From: Heliocidaris tuberculata
Lineage: Eukaryota; Echinodermata; Echinoidea; Camarodonta; Echinometridae
Assembly: GCA_025618425.1 (NCBI GenBank)
Contig: CM046836.1
Coordinates: 26,987,790-27,051,789, forward strand
Direction: 5' to 3'
Length of the DNA stretch: 64,000 bases
The translations under genes and the position numbers were made by a program. Shown one piece after another: positions 13,310-26,500 of the stretch. The stretch's first letter is position 1. Each line of letters starts with the position of its first letter. Below the pieces are notes generated by a model that was given only the letters and a program-made list of their open reading frames with translations, made no database searches and was not told the origin of the DNA.

Positions 13310-13740
13310 CAACAGGTCCAGGGGAAAATACATGTAGAAGCCTACAAATCATAATTACATCAAAATATTAATGTTTCCATGGAGAGAGAGAGAATTCATA
13401 ATTTTTGCAGCTTATGGGAACACCATATGGTAGGCTTTAAAAGATTTTCTTTCTAAGCTTATTCTTCAGTCATAGTGTTAGTCACTCACAAAGGGTACCT
13501 GCATGGTGTATAGCACTAAAGGAGTCCAGGAGGACACAGAAGACTGCAATTTATAATGACATCAAAATAATACCTACATGTATATGTTTCCAAGGTGAGG
13601 GTGCATTCACAACTAAAAGATTATGGTAACGCCATATATGGAAGAGCTTTAAAACAAAAGCTGCCAATTTATTCTTCTGTCAAGTGGGAGTCCTACAACA
13701 ACGGCTACCCACATGGTGTTACCACATGGTGTTACTATCA
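13310..13740. repeat. Diverged tandem duplication, unit about 200 bp
   Basis: Blocks such as TACATCAAAATATTAATGTTTCCA / GACATCAAAATAATACCTAC with later GTTTCCAAGG, the AACACCATATGG / AACGCCATATATGG pair, and TTATTCTTCAGTCA / TTATTCTTCTGTCA recur in order about 200 bp apart. Confidence 0.6.
13668..13673 (-). promoter_or_regulatory. Candidate poly(A) signal for HID1
   Basis: AATAAA on the minus strand (TTTATT on plus), about 780 bp past the distal HID1 stop codon. Position only; cleavage there is untested. Confidence 0.3.
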
Positions 13741-14261
13741 ATGTGAAGAATCATCATGTCAAAAGTGCATTAGCAAATGGAACGTATCCATCAAAATATC
13801 ACTTTCCCTTTGCTTTACCAGGGGCCGTAGGCTGAAAACTACATTACATTTTATGTTAGTGAAAAGTATGTTAATTGTCATTGCGCAGAATAGAGACTTG
13901 TCGTTGGTGCTTTTGCAGATTTCTCTACTTGTACACAGTCATTACATGTACATGTACGAATTATATGAATTTTCCTAATTTCATTTACAATAAACATATT
14001 CTCACTAACATCAAATATAAGTGTTTTTTCATTTAGTTTTCAGAATACCACTCCATGATAAATGAAGCCTCCGAAAGAGAAGCAACAAAGAATTATCAGC
14101 CTTCTTTTTCTTCTCTTTTTAGCCATGCTTTGGCGAAATATATTCTTTTATATTAAAGAGCACTATCATACATCATCATTTACATGCCAATCAATAATAA
14201 ACATGGATGACAGTGTACAAGGTATGCTTTAAAAATAAATATGACAAAAATACATAAAGAA

Positions 14262-14406
14262 GTGAACAAGAGAGAGAGAAAGAGAGAGGGGGAGGGTGAG
14301 TGAAGGAGGAAGAGAGAGGGATGAGGAAGAGGGAGGGAGGAGGAAGAGGGAGGGAGGAAGGGAGAGAGAGGGTGGGATAGAGAGAGAGAGGGAGTGAGAG
14401 AGAGGG
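14262..14406. repeat. GA-rich microsatellite next to the HID1 stop codon
   Basis: Purine tract (CT-rich in transcript sense) ending about 50 bp past the distal HID1 stop, so it would lie in the 3' UTR of that isoform. Poly-Ser/Leu/Pro open frames across it are spurious. Confidence 0.85.
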
Positions 14407-14454
14407 GCCTAGCGTACTTGGGGAATAGCTGCAGTGCACGTGTCTCTTGTTGCT

Positions 14455-14518
14455 TCACACCCGTTGAATCTCAAACAGCTTGACGTCTGTGTCGTACCAA
14501 ATCGGTGGGTCCAAATTC
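14455..14518 (-). CDS. HID1: HID1 exon 19b, distal (canonical) last exon
   Basis: Acceptor TTACAG, phase 2 entry completing Arg812, then NLDPPIWYDTDVKLFEIQRV and a TGA stop at 14455-14457. This is the form that matches the conserved HID1 C-terminus (WYDTDVKLFEIQRV in vertebrates). It competes with exon 19a, 0.76 kb upstream in gene order. Confidence 0.95.
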
Positions 14519-17500
14519 CTGTAAGGAGGAGAGGGAAATAAACAATACATCACTTATTCTGCTTTGGTTATTCAGGAAGAAAAAAAACAAAAATCTAATG
14601 TTAGAATGGCACTGGTGACTCAAAGAGATGTACCGTATCCAGGAAACCAACAAACCCAAATGGCAATTAAACTGAGATGTACAATGTACCATGTATTTAT
14701 AAAGACAGTTAACACACTGCACAACCAGTACTTATGTGCATACACATATTTAGCTCTAAGCTAATAACTAAGCAAAGCTACACACAAATGTGTTCAAATA
14801 AATTTGTTCAAAGTGTTAATGCAAAAACTGTGCGATTGCATACCTATTGGCAATTCATCCATTACATGATCACTCTAAATAAGTCTTCACAAAATCCAGC
14901 TGATTCACCTATTCAAAAGGACCGCTTTGATCCATTTTTATAAAATGGAAATACAGAACAATAAATGTCAAACATACATGTGATCTACCTTCTGAAGTAC
15001 ATGTGCATGTAAATGTACAACAACATGCTATCGACTTGTTACGCACAATGTACATTTATCTACAAATATTTCAGAATCAGGAGTGACCATTCCTACCATA
15101 AATACAAACAGATGGCACACCCTTGTTAAGAAAAAAAGGCTTGTTGTTAATAACAAAAATGCACTTCACATTAGTCTGTGGGCAAAAAAGAGGTTAGTTC
15201 ACAAAATGTCAAACTAAATCACGAGAAATAAATGTACCAGTGCAGCTAATGTATATCATGGAAGACTGCAGCATCTTGTCATTAGCTCTCGTTGATTCTC
15301 TGCACTTCGAACAACCGAACGGCTGTGTCGTACCAGATGGGCGGCTCCAAATTTCTGTAGGAAACACAAAGAACATTTATCACAGGATACTCCACATAAC
15401 AAAACTATTGTAACCAGCAAAGTGAATGGATTTAAAACCTGAAATAAGACGACATGCACTATGATGACAAATCTTGCTTTAGAACTGCATGCTTGCATGT
15501 ATCTGATGTGAAAAAGTGAAAGTAGAAATGAGTTTTAAAGAGTTACTGTGCATGCCATGCTTACATGAAGTAAACTACTGTGATATCAGTAGGCCTACAT
15601 GTACATACATGTATACATATGAAGACCGCACACGGAAGGCAAGAAATATAAGCCTGTATTCTGAACTCCAGTTTAACTCAAACTCTAGTCTAAGTTAAAC
15701 CAGAGCTTTAATTAAAACTGACTTAAACTGCAAGTCCAGTTTAAATTTCTGTACAAAGTTAAACCCCACGAGAGTGGAGTTTAAGTTAAACCGAAGTTCA
15801 AAATATGATTTTCTAAAACTCTGGTTTAAAGGGAAGGTTTAGCCTTGGTTTAAACCGCACTTAGACCGCGGTTTAAGTTAAACCGGAGTTCAGAATATGA
15901 GCCATATAGTCTTTATGTAGAGGTTACTTTAGTGCAGCTACCAATGAGAAGTACTGTTCAAGGGAAAAAAGAAAATGTGGTCTTTATACACAGGTAGATT
16001 TTCTATAAAAAGTGGTTATTCAGGCAAGTTTCACTGTAGTTCGCTTGGTGACATTTTAGCTCCAATAAAATATCAAGTGACGCTTATGAAAGTTGGCTAA
16101 ATGTAGGAATCATGAGCTGTACACCCGTTTGTTTTCTGTAATTATACCATTTCTAACCATGTATTTTTTTCTGATTTAATATGATAACAAACACTTAGTT
16201 TGAAACAATATTTTGAAACACATATTGAATATCACCCATAGAATAACAAACAAGGAAAAGGAATAACTAAATTGTCACTAAACTTGTTAAGCAACAGAGG
16301 AGGAACGGGGACAAAGGAGGAAATAAAAATGCGGGTATATTTTTGCTTTCATTCTGCTTTCATAAAGACACATCCTCTGTAACAATTCCGGTACATGTAC
16401 ACGTAAAATGAAATTAATAATGAAATACATGTCTGAGCATTTAGCAAAATATGATTACATGCAGATGTACGTGTAGGTATTTGAAGCTATGCTTAGATAG
16501 AATATTACAGCCAAGATTTATTGCTGGTAATACAAATAAACACGGTGTCAGTGGTAATGAAATGCACAAGAATATTACATGTAAACAAAAGACAGAATCA
16601 TTTGTTGGAAAAATGTTCAATAGTTGGAAGGCACACAATCCCAAATGCATTCTCATTACAGTGAGGCAAAAGAGAGAAAAAAAGATTAGTGAGACTGAGA
16701 CACTTGATAGTATGCTACAGCCTACATGTACATGTCAAGTATCACATGTATATGATGTTTAAATTAGTAGCATTTATTAGAGCATGGACAGCAATGTCTG
16801 TGAGAAAGGAAAAAGTCGGAGGGTTGAGATGAGACACAGAGGCCCGAATTCACAAAGGAGGTTTAAACCATGGATAAGGTTTAAACCTCCGTAAGTGTAC
16901 TAAAATAAGCGTAAATAAGCGCACATTGACCATGCACGCGCTCAAAGGAAATATATGAGTGGATCAGATTCCGTGCGCACATACGCTTAAAAAACCCTGG
17001 AGGGGGTTTAAACCATGGTTTAAACCAAACCTCCTTTGTGAATTCGGGCCAGAGAGACAGAGACAGAGAGAGAGAGATAGGCCCTGTTCAGGCGCTCTTT
17101 TAAAGCGTACCGTACCTGTGCCAAACCGTACCGCACCGTGCTGCTCCGCTCTCGAGGTGGGCCAAAGTATGCCAAAATGAAGCGTACCGTGCCTCGACGA
17201 GCACCTGAATGCAAACTGTACCGTACCGGAAATGGTAATTCAACGAGCGTGGTAAATTGCATGTTATTTATACACGTTCTGCATGAGTTTATTAGCAATA
17301 CAGTGTAGAGCAGTGATCGAGAGCTCGATTGAGCGTGATGATATCAGCCAAGCCCAGGGCGCGACAGTTGTGTTGAATAGCGCACCAAATTCCTCACCTT
17401 TGACCCCGGTTGCTACGCAACGCATCGTCCCCCCGGATTCGAGAGCGAAGCGTACGGAATTTGTACTTCCGAGGTACGCTTCCCATTAAAGCGCCTGAAC

Positions 17501-20500
17501 GCTTGCTTTCTAACCACCCTGGCACGGGTCGGCACGGTACACTACGGCACGGTTTGCTTAAAAAAAGCGCCTGAACAGGGCCACAGAAAGCAATGCAGAA
17601 GATAATATTTCACGTAAACTTGAAAATGGGGGGAAAAAGTCAGATATTAAAACAATCAGGTAAAGGTTGAAATCAGCGTTCTTAAAATGTTGAAAGATGA
17701 CGATAAGGTGCTAGAATCAAAAGGATGAATTAATTCATTAGAAAAATCAAATGATGGAGATAAATATGGCTTCAACAACTTAATCAACATGCAACTGTTA
17801 TACAATTAGTCAAAAGAATGTAAACAAGTTGACTGTTAATATTGTAGTTAACGCATATCGGTTGAAATGGCTGTAAGATGAAATACATTCCTGTAAGCAT
17901 AAATGATGCAGAGCATGAATGCAAATGCAACGCAAATGGTATCAACAGAGATGAATTACAAATCCATGTTGAAGAGTTAAATCATGATGCCATGATATCA
18001 AAGAAATGCATGCATCATTTAATTCTCATTCACATCATAAAATGGAAAGTCTTAGATACATCATAGATGTATTAGGTGCAACACAAATCAAGAATAATAT
18101 TGTTATTATTATCACATAGCAAACTGCCCAAAATACAAAAACAAAAATTAATATTATAAAAAATGCTTTTGTAGAACAAAATGAAAGAAAAAAGTTGTGC
18201 AAGAAATCTCTTTCTTTTAAAATATACAGATAAGTGAGTACACTTACATGTAGGGACCTTTATTGCGCATACCACTTTTTTCCCACCTCCACTTGCCAAT
18301 CATTTAAGCGTAAAACAGGTCTCTTTATGGCATAGCGGTTTATTTGAGGCAGTTTGAGTGAATGAAGCTTTTGCAAGCTTAAAATCAGTGCATTCTGCTT
18401 GTAATCAATGTTCCATATGTTGGGTATGATAAGTGTGACTTATAAGTGCTCCAAACATAGGAACACAATCTCAACTGCATCTTTTAGTAAGTACTTAGGA
18501 TTATAATATACATGTACATGTACAATGGACCAAATAACAAATGTAAAGAAGGAAGAGAACATGAAAAGAGGAGAGAGTAAGAAAGAGAGAGAGAGAGGGA
18601 GGGAGAGAGAGGGAGAGAGAGAGAGAGAGATTGAGAACATAACAATGAGTTCCAGAATTGTGATATGACATCACTTAACACATTCATATTAATTTAGCTT
18701 TACTTTTTCCTAAAATATCCAATACAGAATCATACCTTTTATTTATCTAGTATATAACTCTCACACAAGAGCAAGAGCGTTTATGATTATGTTATGTTAT
18801 TCTACAAGACTTTTGATTCTATGACATATCGGGTACAGTTGCCCTGCGGTATTACTGCAAATACTACCCAAATTCCAACCCCAACCCTGGACCCAATACT
18901 GTAGCCAAACCTAAAACTAAAACTAACTTTGAACCCAATGACCCACTCAAGCCCTAAACCTATATATCTGAGAAACCATGCCTAGAGCAAATTTTGAATC
19001 AGCAGAATGTCTTGCACAATACTATCTTGTCAAAAAATAAAAGGAAAAAGGCTGTGTTGAAAAATTATGCAGCATGTACATGTGTAGCTACTGGTTCCTG
19101 ATCACAATACGATAACACTGAACTAAAAAGTCCTAAATCATTACATTCAGTGCTCTTATCTGTTCTGACTATTGTTACTGCTTTTGTTGGCAACAAATTC
19201 ATTTGTCAGTACAATGCGTACAAATTTGACAGAAAAAAAGTACATCACTCAAAACCTTTCAAATTCATCCATGCATGAAAATATCATTACATATTTGGTA
19301 TCATATGAAAGAGGATGAACTGAACTTTGACATGAATGATAAGAATGAATCTGGACATAATCTATTTTCTAGTAATTGATGGGAAAAGTTGGTTTCCTTT
19401 TCAAAGAAACACACTGTGTAATGGACAAGCATGCAAGAAAAGCAGCATTCTTGATGTATCCCATGAAACAAAAATGAGTCAAAACAAAGACCAGAAAGAA
19501 AAATAAAAATTAGAATGAAAAGATATCTTGTAACCCAATAAATCCCCTTTCTTTGTGCAGGACTGATATTGAAGTGACACCCAAATGGTCTAATAAATGG
19601 AGGTTCTTGGTAAGTTCAGCCCATAAACGAATTGCTTTGATTTATTAAAGTAGAAATTAGGACAAACAAGAAAAAGAATGTTGAGGGAAAATTGGCCAAA
19701 TGAAAGGACTGTTAAGACTAGCTAGTCATAACATTTTAGAATGTACTGAAGGTCATGTCTGAAGGGAGACAATTGGATACTTGGCTACTTACATGTAGCT
19801 GTAATGTCATTGGTAAAGATAATAACAATGTACTGCCCTCCTTATTAAAGGGCTTTGGAAATTATGACCTGGCTTAAAGCTCCAGCAACTCTTACCAGTA
19901 CAGTCCATTTCAGGGAATAAATTATACTAACAATTATTTCTACATTTTTTAAATCAAAGCAACAAGTGGGCTGGACTTCCCATTTAAAAGAAAATTAGAA
20001 TTGGATTCCTGCCTGCGAGGCGAAGAACAATAGTGAACTCTCTTTCTTTTCATTCTAGTCCACCTAAGCATAGTATTTTGGGAGAGGGAAATAATGATAC
20101 TAAAAGAATTGTCAGGGAAAAAATAAAATCAACTGAAAATACAGTGAGACAGCTGGCCTCATAAACATTAATTAGTAGAGGAATAAGATTTAGTGTATGT
20201 TTACTCAATGTTAGCTCACAAATAATTAGTAGCAGAATTTGCAGTTACTGCATTCAATATTTGCTTATTCTCTCAGAGAAGTCACAATACTTTTGGGGTT
20301 GTTTGAAAGATGCTCCATCAATAAATATGAAGTGGTCAATTTCTAACACTAACCAACTCCACAACACTATATCTAACCCTTTACTCCAACATAGAAACCT
20401 ACATTTGTAAAATTCACCTATATATACTGGACAACATAAAGCCTGCAGCAAACGTCAGGTTAGACCAGTTTATGGTCGTTTCAATTTTTCACCTCTTCTG

Positions 20501-23500
20501 AATGCAAAAAAAATGTGCACGCTGATCCGTCCCCATGAATTCATTCTTCCCCACAAATTCACCCTCTCCTCTGTGTCCGTACGTGCATAATTTGTGTGTA
20601 CATTATAGCTGATATGTGTGTGTGAATGGCCCGCACGTACAGTATACACAGCCAGGAATATAGGATAGAGAGCAGTCCAGGCAGTGGACTAATGTCAGGT
20701 CAGCCAATTGAGATGTCTTTAACAATATCCACAGCTCACTGGCATAATTTTTGGTTTCATCATCAAAGACAGTGTTTATTCTATGCGAACAAGGCGTCAA
20801 GAAAATCACCAAACCTATGCACACCAATCCCACTACTTTTTTTATAGTTAGAACAGATTAACCACATCTGAATAGGGGGAAAGGCCCTCAAAGAAACATT
20901 TCTGCAATGTTTTTCCTTGATCTCATGTCTTGACTCATTTTTGCTCCCTGGTAAATATTCAACGTGAAAGCATTTCACAAAATGATGTTTCAGCAAATCT
21001 GCAAGTGCAATGTTATTTCAGTAGACATTTTTGAACAGCTACACAACAAGGTGATACAAAAATATGATGAAGCAGTTTACGAAAGCAGTTTAAAGGCCAC
21101 CGCATACCTTACGATCGGTCTGCGATCCGATTTGTGAAATAAATCGCTATGGCATTAAATATTGGCATTTTAACAAATGAAATCTACCCTATTCAGGTTC
21201 TGAAAAGTAATATGAATACTAAACATAGGGTTTTGGTGAGCTGGCAGCTTTCTACAGGGAACAAGGGCAAAATTAGTTTCAAATCGTAGGCAGTCGTACG
21301 ATTTTTGTGACGTCACTGCGACTCGGGAGCCGATTTGGCCATTCCACCTACTAGAAAACTCGGCAAAGGGCGTATTATCGATTTTACTATTTGTATGACT
21401 ATTCAGACCCTCAATCAAAAATATTTTTCGTTTTTAAATGATTTGTCAAATGATTATTACATTTTCTTCTGAAATCGGATGCAGACCGATCGTAAGGTGT
21501 GTGGTGGCCTTAAGAGAGAATGTATGACAATACCATTCATAGAATATGTGTTCGCAGATTTCGATGAAAATCCAACCCTGCTAAAAATCTATGCAAGAAG
21601 ACTTTTCTTTTGATGTATGTGACATGAAACACTAAAGAAGTCCTAATTTTTTTTTTCTTTAACCCTCCAATTTCCCTGGAAATATGGTCTACAAATAGCT
21701 ACTCCGTGACAAAAGAGTGCCCTCATTGAGCAAAAAAATATCAGTGTTTTGATCTCAACCAGAGGGAAAACAATTATGCTAACCATGGGAAATACAAGTA
21801 ATACAACAATAATACAACACACTAAAAAAAAAAAAAAAAAAATCATTTATAAAGCATCTTTTCATCAGATACAAAACTTAAACAACTAACAGAGAGACCC
21901 CCACTTTATCAGCTTATGCCTGTGAGACAGAGAAATGAAGGAAGGAAAAGACAGAGAAAACAAGAGAGAGTCAAAGAAGATAGTTGAACAGAGAGAGAAA
22001 ATAAAGGTAGGGGAGAGAGAGAGAGAGAGAGAGAAGAGATAAAAGGAGAGAGTGAAGAACAATAACAGAAACGGGCAAAGAGAGAAAAAGTGACAGCAGA
22101 AGGGGGGGGAGGGAGTGAGACAACAGGAAAGAAAAAAGAGAGAGAGGAAAGAAAAAAGAGAGAGAAAAACAGAACTCCACTTTACATTTTCACAAATGTC
22201 CACATGTACAGGATGGAAAAGAGACAAGGCGGGTCGGGAAGAGTTTCATGAACTCATCCACTTATGTAGAATACTCTGAAAATATGGGATTCTTACCTGA
22301 GGTAAATGACGCCCCACATGTAGGTTCGGAACCAAAGTGTAGTCCCACTGTTAGCCTGGTACTTCCTAATGAGGATAGGGTGTGGAACGGGAAGAAGACC
22401 AACCAGCGTGCCATGCTGGAGAAACTTCAAGATCTCACTCTCGTCTGTTAGGCCTCTGTAATTGCAACACACACAATTTGTATCTTAATCAACCAGGTGT
22501 TTCTTGTAACAGAGAGAGGGAAGAAATGTCATTTGAGAATACTGTAAATCCAGAAACTTATGCATGATGCAAGAAACTTTTGCCACTTTCGCTCGTGGTC
22601 CAGATTCGCAAATTGTAAAATAAAAGGGTCATCCTTGATAATTCTCCAAATTTCTAGTTTTTCTAATTTCTTTAGAAATCTGTAAAAGGCACCTGGCTGG
22701 AATGCTCCCCAGGGAGTGGAGAAGGTGCATACATTGTGCGTGGGCAAGCCATGAACCCGATGACCGGGGTAATAATACGTCCGTAAAGCGTTTGGAGACA
22801 TCCCAGATGTATAAGCAACATATAAATCCAGAATATCATTATCATTATTATTCCAGTGCATTATTCAACTTTCCGAATAAACTTAAAGCTTCCCTCTGCC
22901 AGTCCAAGCTGTCAGACCTTTATTGTTTATATATTACAGGGGGGTGATTCACTAACTGGGATCGATATCATTCCTAAAATCAATTTTCGGGATTGATTTC
23001 ATTCCCAGCTTAAACTTAATTCCACCTTACTGATTCACTAAATCGCTTTTAGGATGGAATCAATTTTATCATGAATACATATGAGCGCAAATGAATATTT
23101 ACGAGCGCACTCATTCCAACCAATCAACGTACTCAAATTTCAGTCACCGCCCCTCAGTCACCCGACCTAATTCTCTACTTAGCGCGTAGCTAGTGCGCGT
23201 TACCTAGCCACTGCATTAATTGCGCGCACGCATCGACTGGACATACACAGGGCTAGGGCCTATGGCTAGGGCAATGGGCGTGCAGGCAGGCACAGCGTAG
23301 CCGCGCCCAGGTTGGGGAGCGGGCGGGCATGGAGTGACCGTTTGTGATTGTTAGGAGCGATCCGGATCACTCCCAACCTTAAAATCAATTCAGAGGCTGG
23401 AATCAATCCCAAATACCTTAGTGAATCAGTCACTAAAAGCGATATCGCTCTTAGGATGGATATTGTTCCTAAAATTGATTTTTTCTTATTTGGGATTAAT

Positions 23501-26500
23501 TTTAGCTGTTAGTGAATCACCCCCCAGGTTTCAATTGTACAGGGACAATAAAAAAAAAAATAACTTCATAATGCTTCGTCTGTCCATGGTATGGTACATA
23601 TGGGACCAGTCACTGTTTTTTTTGTACCTATCTCGATTGAAACAAACTGTGAACTGAAAGATTGCTAGAGTACTTACTTATCAATGCAGATTTTCTCAAC
23701 CTGGGGGACCAAGACCTGAAGAAGACGCATGATAGTCTGGAGGGGTAGCTTCTGTTTCCAAGACTGGACCTAATGACAGTAGGAAATAATCAGTTAGTCC
23801 AATTCTCGATAAAGATTCCTAACATGGACCTTAATAATATTAAGAAAACATACAATTTGTAAATACACTGAAATGTCTTTGGACAGATAAATTATTTAAG
23901 TCACATTCAAACGAAACAACAGTTTCATACAAATTATCAGGTGATTCTCAAGATAGTAAAGTTACATAGATGAATGTTCATGAGATGACCAAATGCAAAC
24001 AGGCATCATGGCTGAAGCCCCTTAAATGTCTTTCCAAACTAGTTTATTCTGTTCAAAATGATCATAGTCTCTTCCTTTACAGTACATATCACATTATGAT
24101 ATCACATTTCTAAGTGTGCTTCCAAAAGGCTTTGGAAATGATTACCCTGGGTTTAGCTCCAGCACTCGTGCACAGTGCATTCAAGAAATGTATCCTATTA
24201 GGTATCCACATCCCTACCCAATATCAAGAGTGGCAAATGTAGATTAATGTTTTGCCAAAGAATGTTAGTGCTGTGTCAGGGTCCACACTCACAACATCCA
24301 CATCCCAGCCAAGCGTTTCAATGACTTGACTACTCTCAAGTCAAAATGCTCAATTCAATAAACTTAGCTCCTAGCTTTTAAAAATTCTGTCTGCAGTCAT
24401 CTATTTTTTTTTTTTTTTTACCCATTCTGGAGTGGGTCGCCATTCCCCTGCTACGCTAGCCGCAGCGCTGGATGACGTTGATCCTGTCCTCTGCAGGGCA
24501 GCTGGACGGAAGTCCTCGCCACTGAAACCTGCCCTCGCTTGGCCGTCTTGAGGCGGTACCCTGCTGGATTCTGACGTGTGACTCTCTGTGTCGCTCTGAG
24601 GGGAGACAGCACTCTGAATCTATAAATAAAACATTGAAAGAGAAAATAATAGATCAAATCTCACTACTCTAAAACAAGAAAAGTTCGCAAAATGAAACTT
24701 TAGCGAATTGTAAATGACAGCTTCAAAGCAATAAACTTTCACGGTTTGCAAAAATTTAGTGTTTTTTTGCAACATGAAATTTTAAATGCGTGCAAAAATT
24801 TCTGGTTTTACACTGTCTTGGTAAAAATTTCTTCATTGCCAAGCTACAAATAAAAATAAGGTAACACCATTCTACTCATAGGAGAACTGTAAATCACCAG
24901 GGCTAAATTCTTGAAAGAGGTCTATGTTAACCTGCCTCAACATATTCCAGTGCTTTATGGAAGGCAAAGTTTTAACCCCTAAGTTTCGTAAAATTTACCA
25001 TAATCCTATAAATGAAAATAAATCAACAAAAATTGATTTGCTTATAAAATCAAAACAATTTCATGAAGGCAAGTTTTTTGTGTTATCATTTAGTTACAGA
25101 GTGATAATAATTTGTGCAGGGTGAAGAGGTTGACACCTGGCACTTCATAAATATTCGGACTAAACCCATGATATGGGCGGGGTTTACACTTGGCCTAAAG
25201 TTAGGCTGCATTCGAGAAAACGGGCCTGAAGTTAGGCCGCATTTGAGAATACGGGTCTAAAGTTAGGCTGCATTTGAGAATACGGGTCTAAAGTTAGGCT
25301 GCATTTGAGAATACGGGTCTAAAGTTAGGCTGCATTTGAGAATACGGGTCTAAAGTTAGGCTGCATTTGAGAATATGGGCCTAAAGTTAGACTGCATTTG
25401 AGAATATGGGCCTAAAGTTAGACTGCATTTGAGAATACGGGCCTAAAGTTGAAATCATAGAGAAGAGGAAATATAACTTACACTCTGTGCCATGTTGTCA
25501 CCGCCACCCCCTGCATGGGCCTCTGCATTACTGTTCTCCATGCTGGCAGCTGCGGCTGCAGCCGCTTCACCAGGCATCACTTTAGAAGTCTCTGTCATCA
25601 TGGACACACCTGAATTAACAGAAAGATACGACGATATACCAGTGATGATAAACCAGGGCATTGAAATCCTTGTCAGTAAATTACCAAAAGCTGCAAGTCC
25701 CCTAGTTGTTTAAAGATAAAGTTGAATTCTGTTCATACGAATACATTGTGAAAAACTGTTGCAAAGCAATTGAGAAAGGCTGATCATACATACATAAGAA
25801 TCACTGTATACTGTGAGGATTTGGAAGCATCAAAATGATAAGAAATTGACCCAGTCTCGCTGAAAAACAGCTGGACTGTACACAGAAATGGGTATATGGG
25901 ACTGCATGCACATGTGGCATGAATGTTTGGCCCAAACACGTCATAGGCCAGGAGCCTGTCCCGAAATAGTCACCCCGTTTTACCCATAAGATTTGACCCC
26001 TTAAAGTTACTTAAACCATCTAAGTCATTGACAAAAAGGTTGTCAGCCTGACCGTAGCCGCCGGGTTTAGCCCCCAGAGCCCCCAAAAGAGACCCCAAAG
26101 TCGGGTCGATTTCACCCCATCTCCCCCATGCACCAAACTTTGTCAGTAGGAAGTAGTAAGACTGGACATTACAAAACACAAAAAACTGACAAAAATTTCC
26201 GTCGGGATGGGGTGTCAGACGGCCCCTAAATATTGGGGTAAATTTTTCCCCTTGTAGCCCGGGGACCAAATTTTGTCAGAAGGAAGAGCTTTGGATGTAC
26301 ATTCCAAAAATATAAAAACTGACAAAATTGTCCACCGGGAAGGGGGTGTCAGACCCCCTGAAATGAAAACCCCAAAGTGCCCTTTGACAACGCTTTGCCC
26401 CCCAAAATGCTCTGTATGTAAAGAAAAACTATTTTCTTACCTTCTGACTATGATAATTCAAAAGTGTTTTATTCAATTCACTTTAAATTTTCATAAGATA

